Below are positions 1 to 5,053 of a DNA stretch of 5,053 nucleotides, in pieces (the stretch's first letter is position 1; every line of letters starts with the position of its first letter). Under the pieces are notes generated by a model, which saw only the letters and a program-made list of their open reading frames with translations, made no database searches and was not told the DNA's origin. The position numbers were made by a program, and so were the translations under genes. Origin of the DNA: Chloroflexota bacterium (GTDB taxonomy: Bacteria > Chloroflexota > Ktedonobacteria > Ktedonobacterales > Ktedonobacteraceae); NCBI GenBank assembly GCA_021828635.1, contig JAJZEJ010000743.1:1-5053 (forward strand). Direction: 5' to 3'.

Positions 1-1197
1 GTCACTGAAAGTCGAACTGATCTGCTGGTTGTTGGTCATCACCTGCGGCCAGAAGGTCGGGTAGGCAGCGAGCAACGTCGGAGCGAAGTTTGCCGGGCTA
101 ATGTAGGTGCTGAGTTGCGATAGGGCGATTTTGTTGGCCGGAATGTCGCTAAATTTGGCAAAGCTGATCTCCGGTTGTACACCTGCCGCCCACTTGATAA
201 ACTGCCAAGCTTCGTTGATATGCTTGCTACCAGAGTAGATCGCCAGGCTATTAACGCCGCCCTCTACCACGGGGGTATTGATGGTGAAGAGTGGAGCAAT
301 GCCAATCTTGATACTACTGCTCTGAATGTCACTGAAGAGCCAGGCACCAACACGAGCGAAGCCAATCTTGTTGGTTTGCAGTGCGCCCAAGTCAAAAGAC
401 CAGGGGCCATTGGTCAACTGAGCATATGGAGGGGCCAGATTCTCAGTGAAAAGGCTCTGATAATCCTCAAGTCCCTTGATGCCTTCTGGCGTATTGATAG
501 TGACCTTCGTAGGATTGACAGGACGGTCATAAACATGACCACCTTCCATATGTACGAGGGTATAGGGGTCCACAATATCGGTAGGATTAATGGCATATTG
601 CTGACCCGGTTTGTAGAGCTTCTGACCCATCGTCTTGAACTGATCGAAGGTCATGGGGATAGTTGGATCAGGAGTTGGGATACCAGCGGCCTGGAGCATA
701 TCAGCATTGTAGCCTAGCACAGAGACGGAGGTGCCGATAGGCAGACCGTAGGTTTTGCCACTCCACTGACAGAGCGCGACAGTGTTTGGCGCAAGAGCAT
801 TGACGACCGTCTGATAATCGGGTAGTGTCGAGAGGTCTACCAACGCTCCAGAAGCATAATAGGGAGCAGCACTGCCAGAGCTGATACCAATGATGTCGTA
901 GGCATTGCCGCCTGCCGTGCTGATCTTGAGTTTGTCCCAGTAGTTGGTCCAGGGAAGAATCTCTGGGCTGATCTTGATACTGGGATTGCTCTTCACAAAG
1001 TCGCCGATCCAGGCTTTCATAGAGTTGTCTTTAGCCGGTGTGTTGCTCCACCAACCATAGGTCAATGAAGTTGTGCCGCCAGCACCGCTACTACCACTGC
1101 CACACGCTTCTAAGAGCGTGCCGACGACGCTCGCGCCAACGACGGCTTTGCCGCCCTGAACCAGAAGTTGTCGCCGAGATACTGATGAGAAGTTCAT
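1..1197 (-). CDS. Sugar-type ABC transporter substrate-binding lipoprotein (family 1 SBP), C-terminus cut by window edge
   Basis: The minus-strand frame is open from ATG at 1197 to base 1 (399 codons) with no stop, so the gene continues past the left edge. Residues 7-12 read SRRQLL, a twin-arginine export motif. A hydrophobic stretch follows, then LLEAC with Cys32 as the probable lipidated residue, and then a Gly/Ser-rich linker. The mature part has family-1 SBP features: an early YGWWSNTPAKDNSMKAW stretch, PWTNYWDKLKISTAGGNAYDII, a GKTYGLPIGTS segment, and a late block of the form HINEAWQFIKWAAG...IPANKIALS. Family members are usually about 420-450 residues, so perhaps 20-50 are missing. An AAGGAG site at 1210-1205 lies 7 bases before the ATG and fixes the start. 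The expected role is extracytoplasmic capture of a sugar or oligosaccharide for a MalFG-type importer; the ligand cannot be read from sequence. Permease genes are expected just beyond the left edge. It lies downstream of the LacI-type gene on the same strand. Confidence 0.9.
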   Translation of the reverse strand, partial: MNFSSVSRRQLLVQGGKAVVGASVVGTLLEACGSGSSGAGGTTSLTYGWWSNTPAKDNSMKAWIGDFVKSNPSIKISPEILPWTNYWDKLKISTAGGNAYDIIGISSGSAAPYYASGALVDLSTLPDYQTVVNALAPNTVALCQWSGKTYGLPIGTSVSVLGYNADMLQAAGIPTPDPTIPMTFDQFKTMGQKLYKPGQQYAINPTDIVDPYTLVHMEGGHVYDRPVNPTKVTINTPEGIKGLEDYQSLFTENLAPPYAQLTNGPWSFDLGALQTNKIGFARVGAWLFSDIQSSSIKIGIAPLFTINTPVVEGGVNSLAIYSGSKHINEAWQFIKWAAGVQPEISFAKFSDIPANKIALSQLSTYISPANFAPTLLAAYPTFWPQVMTNNQQISSTFSD

Positions 1198-1234
1198 GTT
1201 GTCACTCCTTCGTGTGTATAGGTTAAGTCCTTGA

Positions 1235-1249
1235 TGAAAAACGCTAACA
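1235..1249 (+). promoter_or_regulatory. Candidate LacI-family operator upstream of the binding-protein gene
   Basis: The site reads TGAAAAACGCTAACA on the plus strand, or TGTTAGCGTTTTTCA in the direction of the binding-protein gene. It has the central CG and the TGTTAGCG half-site common among LacI-family operators; the other half is degenerate. It lies 37 bases before the start codon, where a bound repressor would block initiation or early elongation. Twelve of 15 positions match the site inside the regulator gene's own promoter (2711-2725). Binding is inferred, not shown. Confidence 0.5.
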
Positions 1250-1267
1250 GGACATGTAGATGTACTG

Positions 1268-1340
1268 CCGCCCGCTTGCCGAACAAATAGTGTTGCGCCC
1301 GCGACTCCCCGGCAAGATAAGCTGTATCCTGATCGGGCGG
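1268..1340. repeat. Nested, bulged inverted repeat upstream of the binding-protein gene
   Basis: A continuous 18-base arm (1268-1285) can pair in three consecutive blocks: CCGCCCG (1268-1274) with CGGGCGG (1334-1340), CTTGCCG (1275-1281) with CGGCAAG (1310-1316), and AACA (1282-1285) with TGTT (1291-1294). The partner arm is interrupted by 15- and 17-base insertions. CGCCCGC also occurs a second time at 1296-1302, so alternative pairings exist. It could be an RNA leader structure if transcription starts upstream, or part of a dispersed palindromic element. No known riboswitch class was recognised. Confidence 0.45.
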
Positions 1341-1358
1341 GCGTCATAAATGACGCCC
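1339..1358. repeat. Perfect intergenic palindrome with 8-bp arms and a 4-base loop
   Basis: GGGCGTCA (1339-1346), loop TAAA, TGACGCCC (1351-1358), followed by CTACAG. It has no adjacent T-run on the minus strand, so it is not a standard terminator for the regulator gene. The GC-rich stem, short AT loop and trailing CCTAC resemble REP-like repeats that are dispersed between genes in some bacterial genomes, but copy number cannot be judged from one window. Its left arm overlaps the nested repeat at 1334-1340 by two bases, so the two structures would compete. Confidence 0.6.
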
Positions 1359-1529
1359 CTACAGATAGTGCCGTGGAGACAAAAAACCCCTCCCTTCATC
1401 TGATGAACAGACAAGCTTACAAAATGACGTTCATATTCTATTCAACCCGGAAAGATAGGTGTGAATATCCTGTTATACACTACATTGTATCGACGGCTAC
1501 GAGGAACAATCTCCAATGCGTCGCGTCAG

Positions 1530-2609
1530 TCAGATGCGTTGGGTGCGTCGGTTAGCAACTGAGTCGCGCTTGACGAGTTCAACATCGAGCATATTGGTGA
1601 CGTTCACAGCGTCTATATCGGCCACGCGGTTGAGCAAGCTCTTCACGGCAACCGTTCCTAATGCTTCTTTGTTGACATTGACTGTGGTCAGAGCTGGTGT
1701 CAGGTGCTGGACAATGTCGATATCGTCAAAGCCGACCACCGATATGTCGCTCGGCACATGACAACCGGCTTCGTAGAGCGCCTTGATAGCTCCAATAGCT
1801 GTATCGTCATTAGCACAGAAAACCGCGCTAAAGTCGATGCCACGCTCAAGAAATCGCTTGCAAGCTGCGTAACCGCCAGTGGCATTCAGGTTGCCCGGCT
1901 GATAGAGATCGTAGTCCACTGGTAAGCCGGCATCAAGAAGAGCGGAGCGATAGCCTGCTGCACGACGCTCAATAGTGTAAATTTTATTTAATGGACGTGG
2001 TCCGTTAAACGAAGTCGGTCCACCAATAAACGCGATACGCTGATGACCCTCACTAATAAGGTAGTTAACGGCCAATCTAGCTCCCTCGAAGTTATCGCCG
2101 AGAACGGCATCGACGGAGAGGCCACGCACGTAATTATCGATTAAGACGAGTGGAAGGCGGGTCTGTTGAATCAAACGGATAATCTCTGGTTCCGCCGGTC
2201 CGACTAGCAAGATACCCCCCAGCTTCATCTCGTAAATCGTGGTGAGCAGAAAATCAGGGGTATAACCCAGTTCACCAATAGTGCGATAGGTGACTTTGAT
2301 GTTGTTTTTGCGCGACTCACTCTCAACACCATTTAAGATATGCGACCAGAAAGGGTTGAGTGTTACCGCACCGCTATCATTGGAAGAGTAATAGAGAAAA
2401 CCAATCTCTTTGACAGCTCTTGGCTCAAATGACGTATTATCCTGCCCACCTGGACCTGGGCCAAAATATCCCAATTGCGAGGCTGCTTTTAACACGCGCT
2501 GCCGTATCTCGTCAGTGACGTTCTTATGGTTATTCAGAACGCGCGAGACGGTGCCAATAGAAACGTTGGCTTCGCGTGCCACATCCTTGACTGTAACTGT
2601 GCCTGCCAC
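1530..2609 (-). CDS. LacI-family transcriptional repressor (sugar-responsive)
   Basis: A 359-residue protein from GTG at 2609 to TGA at 1530-1532. The start is chosen because AAAGGAGG sits 5 bases upstream and the helix-turn-helix begins at once, as is normal for the family. The frame stays open another 104 codons upstream, but that stretch is not family-like and would run into the divergent gene. Residues 4-28 (TVTVKDVAREANVSIGTVSRVLNNH) are the DNA-binding domain, with Ile18-Gly19 at the specificity positions. The effector domain starts near residue 69 (IGFLYYSS) and includes GGILLVGP, LVLIDN, EGHQRIAFIGGP, FCANDDTAIGAIKAL, DISVVGFDDIDIVQHLTPALTTV and a closing VELVKRDS. The 20-residue hinge between LGY (46-48) and IGF is Gly/Pro-rich and lacks the usual PNxxAR-L hinge helix. 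It probably represses sugar genes in the cytoplasm until a sugar binds; the effector is unknown. It has its own promoter at 2698-2726. Confidence 0.93.
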   Translation of the reverse strand: MAGTVTVKDVAREANVSIGTVSRVLNNHKNVTDEIRQRVLKAASQLGYFGPGPGGQDNTSFEPRAVKEIGFLYYSSNDSGAVTLNPFWSHILNGVESESRKNNIKVTYRTIGELGYTPDFLLTTIYEMKLGGILLVGPAEPEIIRLIQQTRLPLVLIDNYVRGLSVDAVLGDNFEGARLAVNYLISEGHQRIAFIGGPTSFNGPRPLNKIYTIERRAAGYRSALLDAGLPVDYDLYQPGNLNATGGYAACKRFLERGIDFSAVFCANDDTAIGAIKALYEAGCHVPSDISVVGFDDIDIVQHLTPALTTVNVNKEALGTVAVKSLLNRVADIDAVNVTNMLDVELVKRDSVANRRTQRI

Positions 2610-2614
2610 TCCAG

Positions 2615-2622
2615 CCTCCTTT
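2615..2622 (-). promoter_or_regulatory. Ribosome binding site that sets the GTG start of the LacI-type gene
   Basis: The minus strand reads AAAGGAGG, then CTGGA, then GTG. This near-perfect anti-16S match with a 5-base spacer decides the start in favour of GTG 2609 over the distant upstream codon at 2921. Confidence 0.85.
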
Positions 2623-2674
2623 GGCGGGATTTCGGTCGCGTTGTCGTCTGCTTTGCTGCTGACTGGCTGATTGC

Positions 2675-2690
2675 AAGATATTGTTATCTT
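2675..2690. promoter_or_regulatory. 16-bp inverted repeat at the likely transcription start of the regulator gene
   Basis: AAGATA (2675-2680), TTGT, TATCTT (2685-2690): perfect 6-bp arms starting 8 bases downstream of the -10 hexamer. The position, at about +1 to +15, suits an operator for autoregulation. It lacks the central CG typical of LacI-family sites, so another regulator or chance is possible. Confidence 0.35.
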
Positions 2691-2697
2691 TTCACTA

Positions 2698-2726
2698 AAA
2701 ATAACACATGTTTTTGCGTTTGTCAA
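2698..2726 (-). promoter_or_regulatory. Sigma-70-type promoter of the LacI-type gene
   Basis: On the minus strand a perfect -35 hexamer TTGACA (2726-2721) is followed by a 17-base spacer and the -10 hexamer TATTTT (2703-2698, four of six positions). The spacer ends in TGT, giving an extended -10 TGn. Transcription would start near 2690, leaving a leader of about 80 bases before the GTG. Confidence 0.75.
2711..2725 (-). promoter_or_regulatory. Candidate LacI-family operator overlapping the regulator's -35 region
   Basis: The minus strand reads TGACAAACGCAAAAA, matching the site upstream of the binding-protein gene (1235-1249) at 12 of 15 positions, including AAACGC with the central CG. It covers most of the -35 hexamer and the spacer, a position where a bound repressor would exclude RNA polymerase, so it suggests autorepression. 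Both sites also have ACATGT close by (2706-2711 here, 1252-1257 there). The A-rich composition raises the chance of coincidence. Confidence 0.45.
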
Positions 2727-2787
2727 TAGGGAAGAGGTTCTATTTTCGTTTTTGTACCGTAACCTAGCTGCATTTGCCCAAGATTGC

Positions 2788-2816
2788 TTGACTTTACGCC
2801 GTTTACATGGTACCAC
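2788..2816 (+). promoter_or_regulatory. Weak promoter candidate for the glycosidase gene
   Basis: TTGACT (five of six for a -35) at 2788-2793 is followed after 17 bases by TACCAC (2811-2816), a poor -10 hexamer. An alternative pair is TTTACG (2793-2798) with TATACG (2817-2822), 18 bases apart. The stretch CGTTTACAT (2800-2808) between them looks like half of a LacI/CcpA-type operator. A poor core promoter could mean that the gene needs an activator or is kept low. Confidence 0.3.
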
Positions 2817-2827
2817 TATACGTAGTG
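2814..2827. promoter_or_regulatory. Inverted repeat CACTA-TACG-TAGTG upstream of the glycosidase gene
   Basis: Five-bp arms (2814-2818 and 2823-2827) flank TACG, and the overlapping TACGTA is also self-complementary. It sits at or just downstream of the possible -10 of the glycosidase promoter, so it could be an operator. It does not match the shared 15-base element. Arms this short may arise by chance. Confidence 0.25.
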
Positions 2828-2887
2828 CTGATATTATTTCATGGAAATAGAACAACGTATTTTCACCGGTAGTTTGTTTTTGTTGGC

Positions 2888-2893
2888 AGGAGG
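2888..2893 (+). promoter_or_regulatory. Ribosome binding site that sets the glycosidase start
   Basis: AGGAGG lies 10 bases before ATG 2904, a slightly long but workable spacing. The in-frame ATG at 2841 has only AT-rich sequence before it, and the extra 21 residues would precede what is otherwise a normal signal-anchor, so 2904 is preferred. Confidence 0.75.
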
Positions 2894-2903
2894 CTATTCT
2901 CCA

Positions 2904-4331
2904 ATGAAAGTATTTTCTCAACGCGCAAGGGTGCTGCTTGCTATTGGTGGCGTAATCGTCATCATTGCCGCTACCATGACCGGCATATGGTTAGCGACGC
3001 AACGCCATACAATGCAATCAACTCAGTCTACGTCGTCCTCTTCCTCGATTCAGAACCTCTCTATGAATACGTTCGTCACACGCTCAAGCTCACAACTAAT
3101 GCTGAATGGCAAACCATTTCGTTTCGGCGGGGCCAATATTTACTGGTTGGGCCTGGATGAGAACGTCGGAGGCGTCAACTATCCGACCCACTTCCGTGTT
3201 GATGATGCGCTGGCGACGGCGGAGGCGATGGGCGCGACAGTTGTACGTGCGCATACGCTAGGTATCTCAGTAGGATGTACGCTTTGCGTTGAACCATCAT
3301 TGGGTGTGTTCAATGAAACGGCACTCCAACATATCGACTACGCTATCAAAGAGGCACACGCTCACAACATCCGCCTGATTATTCCCCTGGTGGATAATTG
3401 GCACTACTATCATGGCGGCAAACACACCTTTACCGATTGGCGTAATTTGCCGGTTGAGGATGAATTTTACACCGATCCGACCGTCATCAACGATTTCGAG
3501 CAGTATATTCAACACCTGCTGGATCATGTTAACACTTATACCGGTATCGCCTACAAAGACGATCCAACGATCATGGCCTGGGAGACGGGTAACGAGATCA
3601 GTCCACCAACGGCGTGGACTGAGAAAATAGCAACCTTCATCAAGAGTATCGATTCTCATCATCTGGTGATGGATGGTTCGCAAAGTCTAGACCTGAACGC
3701 GCTCTCCCTGCCCAACGTCGATCTTTACACTACTCACTTCTATCCCATCACGATCAGTCTGTTTCAGGAAGAGGCGCAGATAGTGGCACGCAAGCACAAA
3801 GTCTATATTGTTGGCGAGTACGATTGGTCGGGTATGCATGGCGGTGATGCGCTCTCGGCTTTCCTGCCAGCCATCGAACACAGTCCGGCGGCGGGTGATC
3901 TCTACTGGTCGCTCTTGCCGCACAACGATACCTATGGTTTTGTGGGCCACAACGATGGCTATACGCTGCACTATCCCGGCGATACAGCCGATATGCGTGC
4001 GCGAGTGCAGTTGCTGATAGCCCATGCGTATCGCATGCGTGGTATCGCGCCGCTATCCTGGCCCGCCCCCATCGCGCCACTGATTACCTCCATTAGTGGC
4101 AATCGTATCGCATGGCGTGGCGCAACACTAGCCGTTACGTATAGCGTTGAGCGTTCCACCGCCGGAACAAATGGACCCTGGACGGTGATCTGTAACAAGT
4201 GCGCAACCGATAATGACACACCCTGGCTCGATAGCTCGATGCCAACAACGGGGAGCGTCTGGTACCGTGTGCGTGGCTATAATCAAACAGGTGTGGCAGG
4301 GCCATACTCGCCTGTGTATCAGAATCAATAG
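2904..4331 (+). CDS. Membrane-anchored clan GH-A glycosidase (GH5/mannanase-like) with C-terminal fibronectin-III-like domain
   Basis: A 475-residue protein. A positively charged N-terminus (K2, R7, R9) leads into one hydrophobic segment (about 10-31), then a Ser/Thr-rich linker (36-48), so the enzyme is probably held outside the membrane. The catalytic domain (about 55-380) opens with LNGKPFRFGGANIYWLGL and shows GH5 hallmarks: R115 in ATVVRAH, N230-E231 in AWETGNEI (acid/base), H278 and Y280 in HFYP, E305 in VGEYDW (nucleophile) and W335 in LYWSLL. Both catalytic glutamates are present, so it should be active. The probable reaction is retaining hydrolysis of a beta-linked polysaccharide such as mannan or glucan; the substrate is not fixed by sequence. 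Residues about 388-470 look like a fibronectin-III fold (SVERS, GPWTVI, TPWLDSS, VWYRVRGYN, GPYSPVY). All four cysteines form two CxxC pairs, C125/C128 and C430/C433. It is divergent from the LacI-type gene and ends 7 bases before the convergent permease gene. Confidence 0.88.
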   Translation: MKVFSQRARVLLAIGGVIVIIAATMTGIWLATQRHTMQSTQSTSSSSSIQNLSMNTFVTRSSSQLMLNGKPFRFGGANIYWLGLDENVGGVNYPTHFRVDDALATAEAMGATVVRAHTLGISVGCTLCVEPSLGVFNETALQHIDYAIKEAHAHNIRLIIPLVDNWHYYHGGKHTFTDWRNLPVEDEFYTDPTVINDFEQYIQHLLDHVNTYTGIAYKDDPTIMAWETGNEISPPTAWTEKIATFIKSIDSHHLVMDGSQSLDLNALSLPNVDLYTTHFYPITISLFQEEAQIVARKHKVYIVGEYDWSGMHGGDALSAFLPAIEHSPAAGDLYWSLLPHNDTYGFVGHNDGYTLHYPGDTADMRARVQLLIAHAYRMRGIAPLSWPAPIAPLITSISGNRIAWRGATLAVTYSVERSTAGTNGPWTVICNKCATDNDTPWLDSSMPTTGSVWYRVRGYNQTGVAGPYSPVYQNQ

Positions 4332-4338
4332 CGATCTT

Positions 4339-5053
4339 TTATGCTTGTTTTGCTTGCATCTTCTTCAAGGCTTTCTCGCTTCTCAGGCGCGGGTCAGCGA
4401 TCTCGTCGATACCGAAATTAATCAGCGAGAGGCCCGCGCCGAGGAGGGCGATGCATAGGCCGGGTGGGACAAACCACCACCAGAGGCCAAGAAAGAGCGC
4501 ATTATCTTGCTGCGCCCAGTAGAACATACTACCCCAACTCACAATATCAGGATTGCCCAAGCCGAGAAATTCGAGCGAGGCCGAGGCTAGAATGACATAG
4601 AGCGTGGTACTGACAAAGTTGGCGGCCACAATTGAAATTTCGTTAGGCAGAATCTCGAAAAAGATGATACGCCAGAGCGTCTCCCCACTGCAACGCGCGG
4701 CGGTCACGAACTCGCGGCTGCGCATTGAGAGCGTTTGCGCACGCAACACACGCGCCCCCCAGGCCCAACTGGTCACGGTAATCACCGCCGCTACCGTTTG
4801 TGGCCCTCTAGGGAAGTATGAGGCCAGCACAATCGCCAATGGCAGAGCTGGCAACACGAGAAAGATATTGGTGAGCAGAGAGAGAACTTCATCGATAACA
4901 CCACCAAAGTAGCCGCCAGCCAGGCCAATCACGACCGAGAGAATGCTGACAGCCAGACCAGTCACAAAACCCCAAAAGATCGAGGAGCGTGTGCCGATTA
5001 CTTGCTGGCTAAAGATATCCTGACCCGTTGTCGTCGTACCGAGCCAATGCGTG
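4339..5053 (-). CDS. DppC/OppC-type ABC transporter permease, N-terminus cut by window edge
   Basis: The visible 237 residues run from the right edge to TAA at 4341-4339. A GTG at 4965 is not the start: the codons before it encode HWLGTTTTGQDIFSQQVIGTRSSI, the conserved HWLGTDxxGRDxxSR block that precedes TM2 in this family. Probably 40-60 residues, including TM1, are missing. About five hydrophobic segments are visible (fragment residues about 27-48, 54-80, 86-105, 138-165 and 185-215). Between the third and fourth lies the EAA loop, EFVTAARCSGETLWRIIFFEILPN (114-137), which docks the ATPase. The C-terminus has DEIADPRLR, also typical. It is an inner-membrane subunit of an importer for peptides, nickel or, in some bacteria, oligosaccharides; the substrate cannot be decided. 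No ATPase gene follows it, so it is the last gene of its operon, unlike the common dppABCDF order. Confidence 0.92.
   Translation of the reverse strand, partial: THWLGTTTTGQDIFSQQVIGTRSSIFWGFVTGLAVSILSVVIGLAGGYFGGVIDEVLSLLTNIFLVLPALPLAIVLASYFPRGPQTVAAVITVTSWAWGARVLRAQTLSMRSREFVTAARCSGETLWRIIFFEILPNEISIVAANFVSTTLYVILASASLEFLGLGNPDIVSWGSMFYWAQQDNALFLGLWWWFVPPGLCIALLGAGLSLINFGIDEIADPRLRSEKALKKMQAKQA

Larger units (their letters stand above)
1198..1529. other. 332-base intergenic region between regulator and binding-protein genes
   Basis: No convincing gene lies here; the short plus-strand frame at 1373-1555 lacks a ribosome site and family features. The region holds the ribosome site of the binding-protein gene (1205-1210), an operator candidate (1235-1249), a nested inverted repeat (1268-1340), a palindrome (1339-1358) and a small TTCATC/GATGAA palindrome (1395-1407). 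For the minus-strand gene I see only weak promoter matches, such as TTGTTC followed after 16 bases by TACATC (three of six consensus positions each). I found no clear Rho-independent terminator for the regulator gene. The length of the gap makes a separate promoter for the binding-protein gene likely, but it is not pinned down. Confidence 0.6.
2610..2903. other. Divergent control region between the regulator and glycosidase genes
   Basis: These 294 bases separate the two divergent starts. They contain the regulator's ribosome site, promoter and two possible operators. Toward the glycosidase they contain a weak promoter candidate, a TACG-centred inverted repeat and the glycosidase ribosome site. 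Any reading frame across this region, including the N-terminal extension of the regulator frame and the plus-strand ATG at 2841, lacks a ribosome site and is best treated as noncoding. Confidence 0.7.

Noticed and set aside
175..717. 180-codon plus-strand open frame
   Set aside because: It lies opposite the binding-protein gene, which has clear family features and a ribosome site; the plus-strand product shows no recognisable domain.
1214..1219. TATACA as a -10 box for the binding-protein gene
   Set aside because: Transcription would start inside the ribosome site (1205-1210), and there is no matching -35 hexamer.
1380..1410. Possible terminator of the regulator gene (minus strand TTCAT/ATGAA, then GGGAGGGG and six T)
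   Set aside because: The hairpin is only 5 bp with an AT-rich stem and a 3-base loop, and the T-run is about eight bases away from it, so it does not fit an intrinsic terminator.
2841..2903. Upstream ATG for the glycosidase, adding 21 residues
   Set aside because: There is no ribosome site before 2841, while AGGAGG precedes ATG 2904, which begins a standard signal-anchor.
3297..4219. Several minus-strand open frames of 66-128 codons inside the glycosidase gene
   Set aside because: They are antisense to a gene with intact catalytic motifs, overlap each other in different frames and have no ribosome sites or family features.
4604..4912. 102-codon plus-strand open frame
   Set aside because: It is antisense to the permease gene, including its EAA loop, and has no domain or ribosome site.
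4963..4965. GTG as the permease start
   Set aside because: The reading frame continues upstream with the conserved HWLGT...GQDIFS block to the window edge, so the gene begins beyond base 5053.

Overview
The window looks like a carbohydrate-use locus from a bacterial chromosome. It holds four protein-coding genes, two of them cut by the window edges, and no RNA gene, CRISPR array or transposase that I can see. The Tat-type (RRQLL) lipoprotein signal on the solute-binding protein, the roughly balanced base composition, the strong purine-rich Shine-Dalgarno sites and the GC-rich intergenic palindrome would all fit a Chloroflexota organism such as a Ktedonobacteria member. That assignment is an inference from style, not a demonstrated match.

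Layout from left to right. Bases 1-1197 (minus strand) encode a sugar-type ABC transporter substrate-binding lipoprotein whose C-terminus runs off the left edge. Bases 1198-1529 are a 332-base gap with a candidate LacI-type operator, a nested bulged inverted repeat and a perfect 8-bp-arm palindrome. Bases 1530-2609 (minus) encode a LacI-family repressor. Its start is a GTG at 2609 directly behind an AAAGGAGG site, not the far-upstream codon given by the longest reading frame. Bases 2610-2903 are a divergent control region with a good sigma-70-type promoter for the regulator and weaker candidate signals for the gene to the right. Bases 2904-4331 (plus) encode a membrane-anchored clan GH-A glycosidase (GH5/mannanase-like) with a C-terminal fibronectin-III-like domain. 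Bases 4339-5053 (minus) encode a DppC/OppC-type permease whose N-terminus is beyond the right edge. It converges on the glycosidase gene with a 7-base gap.

Likely working model (inference): the anchored glycosidase cuts a beta-linked polysaccharide, perhaps mannan or glucan, at the outer cell surface. The lipoprotein captures released oligosaccharides for an ABC importer whose permeases probably lie beyond the left edge. The LacI-type protein senses a sugar and represses itself, the binding-protein gene and possibly the glycosidase. A 15-base element shared (12 of 15 positions) between the regulator's own promoter and the region just upstream of the binding-protein gene supports that circuit. 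Whether the Opp/Dpp-type permease belongs to the same pathway is not shown by the sequence.

The biology is mostly recognisable. The less ordinary points are the shared operator candidate, the atypical Gly/Pro-rich hinge of the repressor, the glycosidase whose only four cysteines form two CxxC pairs, and the nested structure upstream of the binding-protein gene. I did not find clear evidence of an undescribed system.
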